From positions 186,001 through 250,000 of the forward strand of contig JBIQHF010000003.1 of the NCBI GenBank assembly GCA_044508675.1: 64,000 nt of DNA, given 5' to 3'. Positions within the stretch are counted from its first letter, which is position 1, and every line of letters begins with the position of its first letter. The DNA comes from Raineyella sp044508675 (GTDB lineage Bacteria; Actinomycetota; Actinomycetes; Propionibacteriales; Propionibacteriaceae). The notes beneath the pieces were generated by a model, which saw nothing but the letters and a program-made list of their open reading frames with translations, ran no database searches and was not told the origin of the DNA. Position numbers and translations under genes: made by a program. Shown here piece after piece: positions 24,641-33,073 of this stretch.

Positions 24641-26617
24641 TCAGATCTCCATCTCCGCCCCCATCACGGCCGTACGCTCGGGGGGCAGGTGGAACACCTC
24701 GGTGCGGGAGGCGGCGTTGTTCGCCATCAGGACGAAGAGCATCTTGCGCCAGCGCGACATCGCCGATGTCCCGGTCGGGTGCAGGGTGAGGACGGACAGG
24801 AAGTAGTGCGCCTCGTCGAGGTCGATGTCCAGCTCGTGGCTGCGACCGACCGCCAGCGCCAGCCCGCGCGGGATGTCCTGGGAGTCGCTGAACCCGACAT
24901 GCACGCTGACGTGCACCAGCCCGTCGTCCTCGTAGCCGAGGTCGTGGACGTGCACCCGATCGACGTGACGGATGTGTGGGACGTTCTCGTTGACGATCTC
25001 GACCAGGATCACGTGCTGGTGCACCACGTGGTTGAAGTAGACGTTGGAGCGCAGGGCCAGCGGCGTGGTCACCGAGTTCGGGTGCGGGTACACCGCGACC
25101 CCCGGCACCCGCGGCAGGTCACTGCCGCGCAGGGCCTCCACGAACTCGTCCAGCGGCCCCTCCACCTCCCGGCGGTACCGATTGACCATGGCGGAGCCCT
25201 TGCGCCAGGTGGTCATCACCAGGAGTACGGCGGTGGCGATCAGCAACGGTAGCCAGCCGCCGCTGACGATCTTGGCGAGGTTGGCCCCGAAGAAGGAGAG
25301 CTCGACGCCCATCACCACCACGACGTAGACCACGATCTTCCAGGTGGCCACCTTCCACACCATGTGGGCCAGGGACAGGAACAGCAGGCTCTCCAGCAGC
25401 AGGGTGCCGGTCACCGCCAGTCCGTACGCCGAGGCGAGGTTGGCCGAGGAGCGGAACACTGCGATCAGGGTGAGGACACCCAGGAACAGGATCCAGTTCA
25501 CCAGCGGCAGGTAGATCTGGCCGCCCTCGGACCGGGAGGTGTGTCGGACCAACAGGCGCGGGAACAGGCCCAGGCGTACGGCTTGCCGGGCCACCGAGAA
25601 CGCCCCGGAGATCACGGCCTGGGAGGCGATCACGGTGGCGAGCGTCGCCAGCGCGACCAGCGGCACGGTGGCCCATCTGGGGGCCATGCTGAAGAAGGGG
25701 TTGGCGATGGTGGCCGGGTCCTCCAGGATCATCGCCCCCTGGCCGAAGTAGTTCAGCGCCAGGGCGGGGAACACGACGGTGAACCAGGACAGCCGGATCG
25801 GCCCCTTGCCGAAGTGGCCCATGTCCGCGTACAGCGCCTCCGCGCCGGTGATCGTCAGGACCACCGCGCCGACCGCGATGAAGGCGATGAACGGGTTCGC
25901 GATGGCGAACGTGATCGCGTAGTGCGGCGAGATCGCCCCGAGGATCTGCGGATGGCTGATGATGTGCGGAAGGCCCAGCAGGCCCAGGGTGAGGAACCAC
26001 AGCGCCATCACCGGGCCGAAGAGCCGACCCACCGCGGCGGTCCCCCACTTCTGGATGACGAAGAGGCCGGTCAGGATCGCCACGGAGGCCGGCACGACCC
26101 AGGTCTCTAAGTCGGGGTTGACGACGGTCAGGCCCTCGACGGCCGACATCACCGAGATTGCCGGGGTGATCACCGAGTCCCCGAAGAACAGCGCGGCTCC
26201 GGCCATGCCCAGGGCGGTGACGATCGCGATCCGGCGCGGCGAGGTGACGTTGTCGCGCAGCAGGGCCGTCAGGGACAGGATTCCTCCCTCGCCCTCGTTG
26301 TCGGCCCGCATCACCAGGGTGATGTACTTGAACGACACGATAATCGTGATCGACCAGAGTACCATCGAGATCACCCCGTAGACGTCCTCCTGGACCGGCT
26401 TGACGTCGTTGTGGTGGGCGGCGAAGACGGTCTGCATGGAGTACAGCGGGCTGGTCCCGATGTCCCCGAACACCACCCCGAGGGCAGCGAGAGCCAGTCC
26501 CGCAGGCGGTGCGGCCGATGCCGAGCTGTGGGCGGCCCCGGACCGGGGCGAGCCCGATCCGGTGTTGCCCGGCCTGCCCCATGAGCGCGCTCGGGCGCGG
26601 CTGACTTTCTGACCCAT
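24641..26617 (-). CDS. kup: Kup-family potassium uptake protein (copy 2)
   Basis: A 658-residue Kup transporter with the same architecture as the neighbour downstream. The ATG at 26617 (MGQKVSRARARSW) gives a short basic head before LALAALGVVFGDIGTSPLYS; AGGAGG is 12 bases upstream, rather distant. A perfect TTGACA at 26650-26655 could be the -35 of a promoter with its start near the ATG, which would make the gene leaderless. It is divergent from the CarD-family gene. The two kup genes probably arose by tandem duplication. Confidence 0.94.
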   Translation of the reverse strand: MGQKVSRARARSWGRPGNTGSGSPRSGAAHSSASAAPPAGLALAALGVVFGDIGTSPLYSMQTVFAAHHNDVKPVQEDVYGVISMVLWSITIIVSFKYITLVMRADNEGEGGILSLTALLRDNVTSPRRIAIVTALGMAGAALFFGDSVITPAISVMSAVEGLTVVNPDLETWVVPASVAILTGLFVIQKWGTAAVGRLFGPVMALWFLTLGLLGLPHIISHPQILGAISPHYAITFAIANPFIAFIAVGAVVLTITGAEALYADMGHFGKGPIRLSWFTVVFPALALNYFGQGAMILEDPATIANPFFSMAPRWATVPLVALATLATVIASQAVISGAFSVARQAVRLGLFPRLLVRHTSRSEGGQIYLPLVNWILFLGVLTLIAVFRSSANLASAYGLAVTGTLLLESLLFLSLAHMVWKVATWKIVVYVVVVMGVELSFFGANLAKIVSGGWLPLLIATAVLLVMTTWRKGSAMVNRYRREVEGPLDEFVEALRGSDLPRVPGVAVYPHPNSVTTPLALRSNVYFNHVVHQHVILVEIVNENVPHIRHVDRVHVHDLGYEDDGLVHVSVHVGFSDSQDIPRGLALAVGRSHELDIDLDEAHYFLSVLTLHPTGTSAMSRWRKMLFVLMANNAASRTEVFHLPPERTAVMGAEMEI

Positions 26618-26733
26618 AGAGGTGAGTGTCCTCCTGGTGGTTGGCCGCGTGTCAAATGCGCATGCCTCGACAGTGGACAACCGGCTTGCACGCCCTCAGG
26701 GCAACTTCAGGCAACCCTCGACCGGCCCCCCGG

Positions 26734-26739
26734 TAGAAT
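26734..26739 (+). promoter_or_regulatory. Candidate -10 of the CarD-family gene; long leader follows
   Basis: The 327 bases between the divergent kup and carD genes hold no other gene. TAGAAT is the best -10 element towards carD; the -35 is weak. If used, the mRNA has a leader of about 200 bases with GC-rich self-complementary stretches (GCCCCTCCTGG and CTCCTGGTGGGGC near 26848-26875). Confidence 0.4.
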
Positions 26740-26944
26740 GGGAGATGTCGGCTCGGGAGGCCGGCCGGCCCCGCGTCCGGGGTGCCAGGTGACCTCCTGT
26801 CCCCATCGGACCCAACCGGTGGTCCCGCGCGCAGCTGCTCGCGGCCCCTCCTGGCGCCTCCTGGTGGGGCGAAGGGCGGGTGCGGGGCTGTGTCCCACCC
26901 GTCGTCGGGACGGCACGAGGCACCGAGCGTTGCGAGGCAACTAC

Positions 26945-27475
26945 ATGGATCTGCGAGCAGGCCACATCGTCATCCACCCCCACCACGGTCCCGCCACCGT
27001 CATCGGTCGAACCAGCCGGGCGGTGAAGGGCAGGACCCGGGAGTACGTCGAGTTGAAGGTCCACTGCGCGACCATGACGGTCTCCATCCCGTTGGACCGC
27101 GTGGAGGAGATCGGCATCCGGGGCGTGGCCGGTCGTCCCGAGCTGGACCGGCTGGCCAAGGTCCTCGCAGCCCCGACCGGTCAGGAGGAGAGCCAGTGGG
27201 CCCGCCGGTTCAAGGCCAATCGTGCCCTGATCTCCACCGGGAATCCGCTCCACCTCGCCGAGGTCGTTCGTGACCTGACCCGTCGGCTGGAGCGCGATTC
27301 CCTGTCGTTGGGCGAGAAGGACCTGCTGCGGGAGGCCTCGATCCCCCTGGTGGCCGAGATCGCTCTCGCCACCGGCGCCGACGAGGAGACCGCCGAGGAC
27401 GTCATGCGGACCCTGATCACGGCCGGGAACACGCGGGTCCTCGACGAGCTGGACACGCGGCCGGTCACGGTCTGA
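26945..27475 (+). CDS. carD: CarD-family RNA polymerase-binding regulator
   Basis: A 176-residue protein of the CarD/CdnL family. The N-terminal Tudor-like RNA polymerase interaction domain starts MDLRAGHIVIHPHHGPATVIG and contains VELKVHCATMTVSIPLDRVEEIGIRG; the C-terminal half is helical and contacts DNA at the -10 upstream edge in studied homologues. CarD stabilises open promoter complexes, notably at rRNA promoters. The ATG at 26945 gives the normal family start; upstream codons in frame are GC-rich non-conserved sequence. Confidence 0.9.
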   Translation: MDLRAGHIVIHPHHGPATVIGRTSRAVKGRTREYVELKVHCATMTVSIPLDRVEEIGIRGVAGRPELDRLAKVLAAPTGQEESQWARRFKANRALISTGNPLHLAEVVRDLTRRLERDSLSLGEKDLLREASIPLVAEIALATGADEETAEDVMRTLITAGNTRVLDELDTRPVTV

Positions 27476-27499
27476 GGCCCGGTCCCCCCGGCCCAAAAC

Positions 27500-27537
27500 A
27501 AGGTCATCCCTCCGCACGAATGCGGAGGGATGACCTT
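27500..27537. terminator. Bidirectional terminator between carD and tRNA-Glu
   Basis: A perfect 16-base stem (arms AAGGTCATCCCTCCGC and its complement) with loop ACGAAT. On the plus strand it ends carD with the tail CTTCCTC; on the minus strand it ends the tRNA-Glu transcript with the tail GTTTTGG. Confidence 0.9.
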
Positions 27538-27545
27538 CTTCCTCG

Positions 27546-27618
27546 TAGCCCCGACGGGATTCGAACCCGCGCTACCGCCGTGAGAGGGCGGCGTGCTAGG
27601 CCGCTACACAACGGGGCC
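27546..27618 (-). tRNA. tRNA-Glu (CTC), copy 1
   Basis: A 73-base cloverleaf starting GGCCCCGTTGTGTAG. The acceptor pairs GGCCCCG/CGGGGCT, the anticodon stem CCGCC/GGCGG encloses CTCTCAC with anticodon CTC, and the T-loop is GGTTCGAATCC. The CCA end is not encoded. Sequence is identical to the second copy at 27893-27965. Own promoter and terminator are visible. Confidence 0.97.
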
Positions 27619-27651
27619 CCAGCACGTCCCGGTCACCCGGGAACTCGCAAG

Positions 27652-27680
27652 AGCCTAGCAGAGCACTCCCCCGAGCACAA
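27652..27680 (-). promoter_or_regulatory. Promoter of tRNA-Glu copy 1
   Basis: On the minus strand TTGTGC (27675-27680), 17 bases, then TAGGCT (27652-27657). The predicted start near 27645 is about 27 bases before the tRNA. The rest of the gap between the two tRNA-Glu genes (27681-27853) holds nothing recognisable. Confidence 0.65.
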
Positions 27681-27853
27681 AATGCCGCCGCCACGGGCGG
27701 CCGGTCTCCTACCGCACACGGGACCGGGGACCGTACGACACCTGGATCGTACGCCGGGTGGCCGTACACAGCGGCGTGCCGGACCCTCGCCCGGCAACAC
27801 ACCGCAGGCCAGATTCGGGCAGGGCCCGGGGACAGTCGTCGCAAGGTGAAACT

Positions 27854-27885
27854 AAGAATCCCCCCGCCGAAGCGGAGGGATTCTT
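27854..27885 (-). terminator. Terminator after tRNA-Glu copy 2
   Basis: A 14-base stem with one mismatch, closed on the minus strand by a UUCG tetraloop (arms AAGAATCCCTCCGC and GCGGGGGGATTCTT), eight bases beyond the tRNA 3' end and followed by TAGTTTC. Confidence 0.85.
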
Positions 27886-27892
27886 TCGCGAG

Positions 27893-27965
27893 TAGCCCCG
27901 ACGGGATTCGAACCCGCGCTACCGCCGTGAGAGGGCGGCGTGCTAGGCCGCTACACAACGGGGCC
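27893..27965 (-). tRNA. tRNA-Glu (CTC), copy 2
   Basis: Identical in all 73 bases to the copy at 27546-27618, including anticodon CTC. It follows tRNA-Gln by 74 bases with no strong promoter of its own, so the two may be transcribed together from the tRNA-Gln promoter. Confidence 0.97.
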
Positions 27966-28039
27966 CTAGCATTTCCGGAGATCCGGAAACCATTAATGAA
28001 AACCTGCAGAAGAATATCTCCTGCATTCGGCTTTCAGAG

Positions 28040-28111
28040 CTGGGGTACAAGGACTCGAACCTCGACTAAATGAACCAGAATCACTCGTGCTGCCAATTAC
28101 ACCATACCCCA
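28040..28111 (-). tRNA. tRNA-Gln (CTG)
   Basis: A 72-base cloverleaf starting TGGGGTATGGTGTAATTGG. The acceptor pairs TGGGGTA/TACCCCA, the anticodon loop is TTCTGGT with anticodon CTG, and the T-loop is GGTTCGAGTCC. The CCA end is not encoded. No glutaminyl-tRNA synthetase is seen in the window; gltX lies about 1 kb upstream. Confidence 0.96.
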
Positions 28112-28144
28112 TGGTTTTGCTGCCTCGTGAGGCAACGACGTGTA

Positions 28145-28174
28145 ACTTTAGCGCACCCTGCCCGCCGATGACAA
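28145..28174 (-). promoter_or_regulatory. Promoter of tRNA-Gln
   Basis: On the minus strand TTGTCA (28169-28174), 18 bases, then TAAAGT (28145-28150), placing the start near 28138, about 27 bases before the tRNA. Confidence 0.65.
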
Positions 28175-28255
28175 ATCGTTCCGAAACCGGCAGCGCCGCG
28201 GGTCCGACCGCGGCCGGGGCACCGGCCCGCAGCGGTCCCGTCGGCGCCGCCGGAC

Positions 28256-29221
28256 TCATCCGGCGACCTGCGGGGTACGGGTGCGGATCCGCATGACCCG
28301 GGCGACTCCCCAGGCCGCCAGGGCGTAGAGCGCATAGCCGCCGACCCCGATCACCGAGCTCACCCAGGTCATCTCCGTGATGCTCCGCGTGGCCGCGATG
28401 CCGGTGGTCAGGCCGGCCCACATGTACGCGAAGGCGTTGTTGACCACGTGCCCGGCGATGCCGGCCTCCAGGCCTCCGGTGGCCCACACCAGGCCGGCGG
28501 CGACCAGCCCGAAGGCGAGCCGGTTCAGGAACAACGGGACGTTCTGGGAGCCGTGCATGACCGCGAACAGGAAGGCGGAAGCCAGGACCGCCAGTGCCGG
28601 CGACCTGGTCAGGGTGCCGAGCGCCTGCATCAGGTAGCCGCGGAAGAAGTACTCCTCGCCGACCGCCTGCGCCCAGGTCGTCAGCAGCACGACCACCATG
28701 AACGCCCAGAAGCCGGGCTGCGGGGCGAGGTCGATCTCGGTGCCGGTGACCACCCAACCGAACACCTGCATCGCGTTGAGCACCACCACGGCCAGCACGG
28801 CACAGGCGGCCAGGTACCGCCAGCGGATACCCGGCCCGACCGAGGCGAGCCAGGCCGGGCGGCGACGATGGACGCCGCCGACAAGGAGGCAGGACAGGGG
28901 GATCAGGGTGGCGATCCCGAGGTTCGTGGCGATCATCCCGGCCGGATTGAGGTAGGCGGCAGCGTCGCTGTGGAACTGGCCGAACGTCAGCCCCTGCCCG
29001 GTGACCAGCCAGGCCACGGCGATGATCGCCGTGGGGAGCACCGACATCACCGCCAGGTAGGTCACGAACCCTGCAATGATACCGAAGACGGTCTGGAACG
29101 GCGAGGTACCGGAGCCGCGCAGCACCGACGGGTAGGCCACACCCGCCGGCGGCTCCCGGTAACCGCCGACGAACCTCTCCAGACGACCCGGCGTGCGGGC
29201 GCTGCTGGGTGTCGAGGCCAC
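28256..29221 (-). CDS. CPBP-family intramembrane metalloprotease
   Basis: A 321-residue membrane protein of the CAAX-protease/bacteriocin-processing (Abi/CPBP) family with about eight hydrophobic segments. The three catalytic motifs are intact: EExxxR in AVGEEYFFRG near residue 190, FxxxH in FLFAVMHG, and HxxxN in GHVVNNAFAY. The substrate is unknown. The GTG at 29221 begins one base after the gltX stop codon, so it is the last gene of the FAH-gltX-CPBP operon. Confidence 0.9.
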   Translation of the reverse strand: MASTPSSARTPGRLERFVGGYREPPAGVAYPSVLRGSGTSPFQTVFGIIAGFVTYLAVMSVLPTAIIAVAWLVTGQGLTFGQFHSDAAAYLNPAGMIATNLGIATLIPLSCLLVGGVHRRRPAWLASVGPGIRWRYLAACAVLAVVVLNAMQVFGWVVTGTEIDLAPQPGFWAFMVVVLLTTWAQAVGEEYFFRGYLMQALGTLTRSPALAVLASAFLFAVMHGSQNVPLFLNRLAFGLVAAGLVWATGGLEAGIAGHVVNNAFAYMWAGLTTGIAATRSITEMTWVSSVIGVGGYALYALAAWGVARVMRIRTRTPQVAG

Positions 29222-29222
29222 C

Positions 29223-30758
29223 TCAGCCCCGCGGGACGGTGGCCAGCGCGCGGTCGATGCGGATCAGGCAGGACTCCCGACCCAGCAGCTCCATCGACTC
29301 GAACAGCGGCGGGGAGACCTTGCTGCCGGTGATCGCCGTGCGCAGCGGCCCGAAGGCCTTGCGGGGCTTGAGGCCCAAGCCGTCGACCAGCGAGGCTCGC
29401 AGCGACACCTCGATCGACTCGTGGTCCCAGCCGGTGCCGTCGAGCGCATCCCGGGAGGCCTGCAGCACCGGCCCCTCCTCGGCCTTGAGGGTGGCGGACT
29501 CCTCGATCCGGATGTCCTCGTCGGCGGTGAACAGGAAGGCGAGCTTGTCGACGGCCTCGGACAGGCTGGTCAGCCGCGGCTGGATCAGCGGCGCGGCCCC
29601 CAGGACCACCTGCTTCTCCTGCTCCGATGCCGGCGTGCCGATCAGGTGCGCCGCCTGGAGGAAGGGGGTGATCTGCTCGGCGAGGTCCTGGGTCGACAGC
29701 ATGCGGATGTGGGCGGCGTTGATCGCCTCACACTTCTTGTGGTCGAACCGGGCCGCGTTGGCGTTGACGCGGCGGATGTCGAAGGCCTCGACCATCTCGT
29801 CGAGGCTGAACACGTCGCGGTCCTCGGCGATCGACCAACCGAGCAGGGCGAGGTAGTTGAGCAGGCCCTCGGGCAGGAAGCCGCGTTCGCGGTACTCCTC
29901 CAGGCCGGCCCCCTTGTCGCGCTTGGAGAGCCGCTTGTTACCCTCGCCCATCACGATCGGCAGGTGGCCGAACAGCGGCGTACGGCCCGAACCGACACCG
30001 ATCCGGGCCAGCGCCTGGTACAGCACGATCTGTCGTGGGGTCGAGGACAGCAGGTCCTCCCCACGCAGCACGTGGGTGACGTCCATCAGGGCGTCGTCGA
30101 CCGGGTTCACCAGAGTGTACAGCGGTTCGCCATTGGATCGTACGATCGCGTAGTCCGGCACGTGGCGGGTGTCGAAGGTGACGCGGCCCCGGACCAGGTC
30201 GTCGAACGTGATCTCACCCTCGGGCATCCGGATCCGGAGCACGTGGGTGCGACCCTCGGCCTCGTACGCCGCGATCCGGTCGGCGCTGAGGTCACGGCAG
30301 TGCCCGTCGTAGCCGATGGTGTCGCCGCCGGCCGCCTGCTGGCGCTCCTCCTGCTCCTCGCGGGTGCAGTAGCAGGGGTAGGCGGCTCCGGAGGCGACCA
30401 GCCTGGCGATCACGTCCCGGTAGATGTCGCCGCGCTCGGACTGGCGGTACGGGCCGTACGGGCCGCCGATGTCGGGGCCCTCGTCCCAGGTGATGCCGAG
30501 CCACTTCAACGAGTCGAGGACGTTCTCGTAGTACTCCTCGGTGGACCGGGCAACATCGGTGTCCTCGATGCGCAGCACCATGGTGCCGCCGTAGTGCCGG
30601 GCGAACGCGTAGTTGAACAGTGCCGAACGAATGTTGCCGACGTGCAGGTTGCCGGTCGGCGAGGGTGGGAAGCGTACGCGGACGTCCTGCGGGGCGACGC
30701 CACCGAGGACCTCTGCCTCGGTCATGCCGTGCTGGTCGGTGCTGGGGGTGTGGCTCAC
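29223..30758 (-). CDS. gltX: Glutamyl-tRNA synthetase
   Basis: A 511-residue class I synthetase charging tRNA-Glu (and, in bacteria lacking GlnRS, also tRNA-Gln for later amidation). The HIGH signature appears as SPTGNLHVGNIRSAL near residue 35 and the KMSKS signature as KRLSKRDKG. The GTG at 30758 overlaps the preceding stop as GTGA and has GAGAAGG six bases upstream; a later ATG (30725) lacks a ribosome-binding site. One tRNA-Gln and two tRNA-Glu genes lie downstream. Confidence 0.95.
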   Translation of the reverse strand: MSHTPSTDQHGMTEAEVLGGVAPQDVRVRFPPSPTGNLHVGNIRSALFNYAFARHYGGTMVLRIEDTDVARSTEEYYENVLDSLKWLGITWDEGPDIGGPYGPYRQSERGDIYRDVIARLVASGAAYPCYCTREEQEERQQAAGGDTIGYDGHCRDLSADRIAAYEAEGRTHVLRIRMPEGEITFDDLVRGRVTFDTRHVPDYAIVRSNGEPLYTLVNPVDDALMDVTHVLRGEDLLSSTPRQIVLYQALARIGVGSGRTPLFGHLPIVMGEGNKRLSKRDKGAGLEEYRERGFLPEGLLNYLALLGWSIAEDRDVFSLDEMVEAFDIRRVNANAARFDHKKCEAINAAHIRMLSTQDLAEQITPFLQAAHLIGTPASEQEKQVVLGAAPLIQPRLTSLSEAVDKLAFLFTADEDIRIEESATLKAEEGPVLQASRDALDGTGWDHESIEVSLRASLVDGLGLKPRKAFGPLRTAITGSKVSPPLFESMELLGRESCLIRIDRALATVPRG

Positions 30759-31600
30759 TTGCTGCCTTCTCCGCTCGTCGTGGTGTCGGGGTCCGCCGGG
30801 GGTGTGGGGACCAGGGTGTTGGTGAGGGTGCCGATCCCCTCGATGGTGATCGAGACGTCCTGGCCGGGCTCCAGCTTGCCGACCCCGGCCGGGGTCCCGG
30901 TGAGGACCACGTCGCCGGGCAGCAACGTGGTGAAGCTGGTGATGTAGGCGATCAGGTCGGCGATCGGGCGGATCATCAGGGCCGTCGAGCCGTGCTGTCG
31001 CTGCTCGCCGCCGACCGTGGTGGTGATCATCAGGTCGGAGGCCTCGGCGAGGCTCAGGTGGGAGGCGATCCACGGTCCCAGCGGGCACGAGGTGTCGAAA
31101 CCCTTGGCCCGCGACCACTGCTGGTCCGGTTCCTGCAGGTCACGGCAGGTGACGTCGTTGGCGACGGTGTAGCCAAAGATGACCTCCTCGGCCCGCTCGG
31201 CCGGGACGTCCTTGCAGATCCGGCCGATCACCACGGCCAGCTCGCCCTCGTAGCTGATGTGCTGTGAGGCGGTGGGCGGCACGATGATGTCGTCCGGGCC
31301 GATCACCGCGGTGTTCGGCTTGTAGAAGCACAGCGGCGTGGTCATCGGCTCGTGTCCGGCCTCGGCGACGCGGGAGGCGTAGTTGCGTCCCACCGCGACG
31401 ATCTTGGAGCGCGGGATCACCGGGGCCAGGAGTCGTACGTCCCGCAGATGGTGGCGTTCCCCGGTGTACTGCACCGGACCGGCCAGCGGGTCGCCGGTCA
31501 GGGCACTGACGCTGTCCGGGTGCGCGCCACCGTCCTCGGCCAGCTCGACCACGCCGAAGGCGGGATCGCTTCCGGGCATCGAATACCGTGCAATTCGCAT
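30755..31600 (-). CDS. Fumarylacetoacetate hydrolase family protein
   Basis: A 281-residue FAH-fold enzyme with metal-binding residues in SYEGELAVVIG and GYTVANDVTCRDLQ, and the C-terminal LLPGDVVLTGTPAGVG. Family members cleave C-C bonds of diketo acids or act as oxaloacetate decarboxylases or acylpyruvases; the substrate cannot be told here. It often precedes gltX in actinobacteria. TAGGGT at 31607-31612 lies six bases before the ATG and no Shine-Dalgarno sequence is seen, so it probably starts a leaderless operon with gltX. Confidence 0.9.
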   Translation of the reverse strand: MRIARYSMPGSDPAFGVVELAEDGGAHPDSVSALTGDPLAGPVQYTGERHHLRDVRLLAPVIPRSKIVAVGRNYASRVAEAGHEPMTTPLCFYKPNTAVIGPDDIIVPPTASQHISYEGELAVVIGRICKDVPAERAEEVIFGYTVANDVTCRDLQEPDQQWSRAKGFDTSCPLGPWIASHLSLAEASDLMITTTVGGEQRQHGSTALMIRPIADLIAYITSFTTLLPGDVVLTGTPAGVGKLEPGQDVSITIEGIGTLTNTLVPTPPADPDTTTSGEGSK

Positions 31601-31662
31601 TGCCCCACCCTATCCTCTGGGCGTCCGGGCCCCTTGGTACGACCGTGCGCCACAATGACGCC

Positions 31663-33054
31663 ATGGATGCCGCGCCCGACCCCCACCGCTACGCGATCGT
31701 CGACCTGATCCGGCACAAGCGCGACGGAGGTGCGTGGACCGCCGACCAGGCCCGCTGGATCATCGAGGCCTACACCGCCGGGATCGTCGCGGACGAGCAG
31801 ATGGCGGCCCTGGCGATGGCGGTGTTCTTCCGCGGGATGACTGCGGCCGAGCTGGATCCGTGGACCGCGGCGATGGTCGCGACCGGCAGCCGGCTCGACT
31901 GGTCCACACTGGGTCGGCCGACTGCCGACAAGCACTCCACCGGCGGGGTCGGCGACAAGATCACCTTGCCGCTGACCCCCTTGGTGGCGGCCTGTGGAGT
32001 GGCGGTCCCCCAGCTGTCGGGCCGCGGCCTGGGCCACACGGGAGGGACCCTCGACAAGCTCGACGCGATCCCCGGGTGGCGCTCGGACCTGGACGGCGCG
32101 CGGGTGCAGGCCCAGCTCGCCGATGTCGGCGCCGTGATCGTCGCGGCGGGCCCGGACCTGGCCCCGGCGGACCGGAAGCTGTATGCGCTCCGTGACGTCA
32201 CCGGCACGGTCGAGTCGATCCCGCTGATCGCCTCGTCGATCATGTCGAAGAAGATCGCCGAGGGCACCGACACCCTGGTGCTGGACGTCAAGGTCGGCTC
32301 GGGCGCCTTCATGAAGGACATCGACCAGGCCCGGGAACTGGCCCGCACGATGGTGCGGATCGGGACCGGCGCCGGGGTGCGGACCACCGCCCTGCTCACC
32401 GATATGTCCACCCCCCTGGGCCGCACCGTCGGCAACGCGCTGGAGGTCCGGGAAGCCGTGGAGGTTCTCGCCGGCGGCGGCCCGGCCGATGTCGTCGAGC
32501 TCACCCTCGCCCTGGCCCGCGAGATGCTCACCGGGGCGGGGATCGACACCGATCCGGCCGAGCTCCTCGCCTCGGGGGCGGCGATGGACCGGTGGCGCCG
32601 CCTGGTCCGGGCCCAGGGCGGCGACCCCGACGCGCCGCTGCCGGTGGCACGCCACCAGGAGGTGGTCCGGGCGGAGTCCGGCGGTGTGCTGGAGCGGCTG
32701 GACGCCCTGGCGGTCGGCCTGGCCGTCTGGCACCTCGGGGCAGGCCGGGCGCTCAAGGAGGACGACGTCCAGGCCGGGGCCGGGGTGGAGCTGCACGTCC
32801 GCCGCGGCGACACCGTGCGGGCCGGACAGCCCCTGCTCACCCTGCACACCGACACCCCCGAACGGTTCGAGCCGGCCAGGCAGGCCCTCGACGGAGGCAT
32901 CGGGATCGTTCGGCCGGGCCGGATCCCCGATCCGGCGATGGACACCCCGCTGCTGCTGGGCCGGGTCACGGCCGATGACACCCGTTCCGGCAAGCCGTCG
33001 CTGCGGAGCCGGGGGGTGTCGAGCACCCGGAAGCGGGTGCCCCCGCAGGGGTAG
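31663..33054 (+). CDS. deoA: Thymidine phosphorylase
   Basis: A 463-residue enzyme cleaving thymidine to thymine and deoxyribose 1-phosphate in nucleoside salvage. Signatures: DLIRHKRDGGAWT, DKHSTGGVGDKITLPLTPLVAA (phosphate site), SGRGLGHTGGTLDKL, IASSIMSKKIAEGTD and DVKVGSGAFMK. Pyrimidine-nucleoside specificity (Pdp) is possible. The ATG at 31663 is used; no Shine-Dalgarno is seen, and CACAAT six bases upstream may be a -10 for leaderless transcription. Divergent from the FAH gene. Confidence 0.93.
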   Translation: MDAAPDPHRYAIVDLIRHKRDGGAWTADQARWIIEAYTAGIVADEQMAALAMAVFFRGMTAAELDPWTAAMVATGSRLDWSTLGRPTADKHSTGGVGDKITLPLTPLVAACGVAVPQLSGRGLGHTGGTLDKLDAIPGWRSDLDGARVQAQLADVGAVIVAAGPDLAPADRKLYALRDVTGTVESIPLIASSIMSKKIAEGTDTLVLDVKVGSGAFMKDIDQARELARTMVRIGTGAGVRTTALLTDMSTPLGRTVGNALEVREAVEVLAGGGPADVVELTLALAREMLTGAGIDTDPAELLASGAAMDRWRRLVRAQGGDPDAPLPVARHQEVVRAESGGVLERLDALAVGLAVWHLGAGRALKEDDVQAGAGVELHVRRGDTVRAGQPLLTLHTDTPERFEPARQALDGGIGIVRPGRIPDPAMDTPLLLGRVTADDTRSGKPSLRSRGVSSTRKRVPPQG

Positions 33055-33070
33055 GCACCTGCGGGGGCAC
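33037..33070. terminator. Terminator overlapping the deoA stop codon
   Basis: A perfect 13-base stem (GTGCCCCCGCAGG with its complement) and an eight-base loop containing the deoA TAG. The convergent gene ends at 33074, so it can serve both directions. Confidence 0.65.
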
Positions 33071-33073
33071 CGG

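Noticed and set aside
26618..26740. c-di-AMP (ydaO-type) riboswitch in front of kup copy 2
   Set aside because: The region is short and shows none of the paired elements of the aptamer; the likely transcription start is close to the ATG.
27681..27853. Small RNA or further tRNA between the two tRNA-Glu genes
   Set aside because: No cloverleaf, conserved RNA motif, or terminator other than those listed was found in these bases.
27546..28111. Integration (att) site at the tRNA cluster
   Set aside because: The two tRNA-Glu genes are complete and identical, so they could look like att duplications, but no integrase or foreign genes lie between them.
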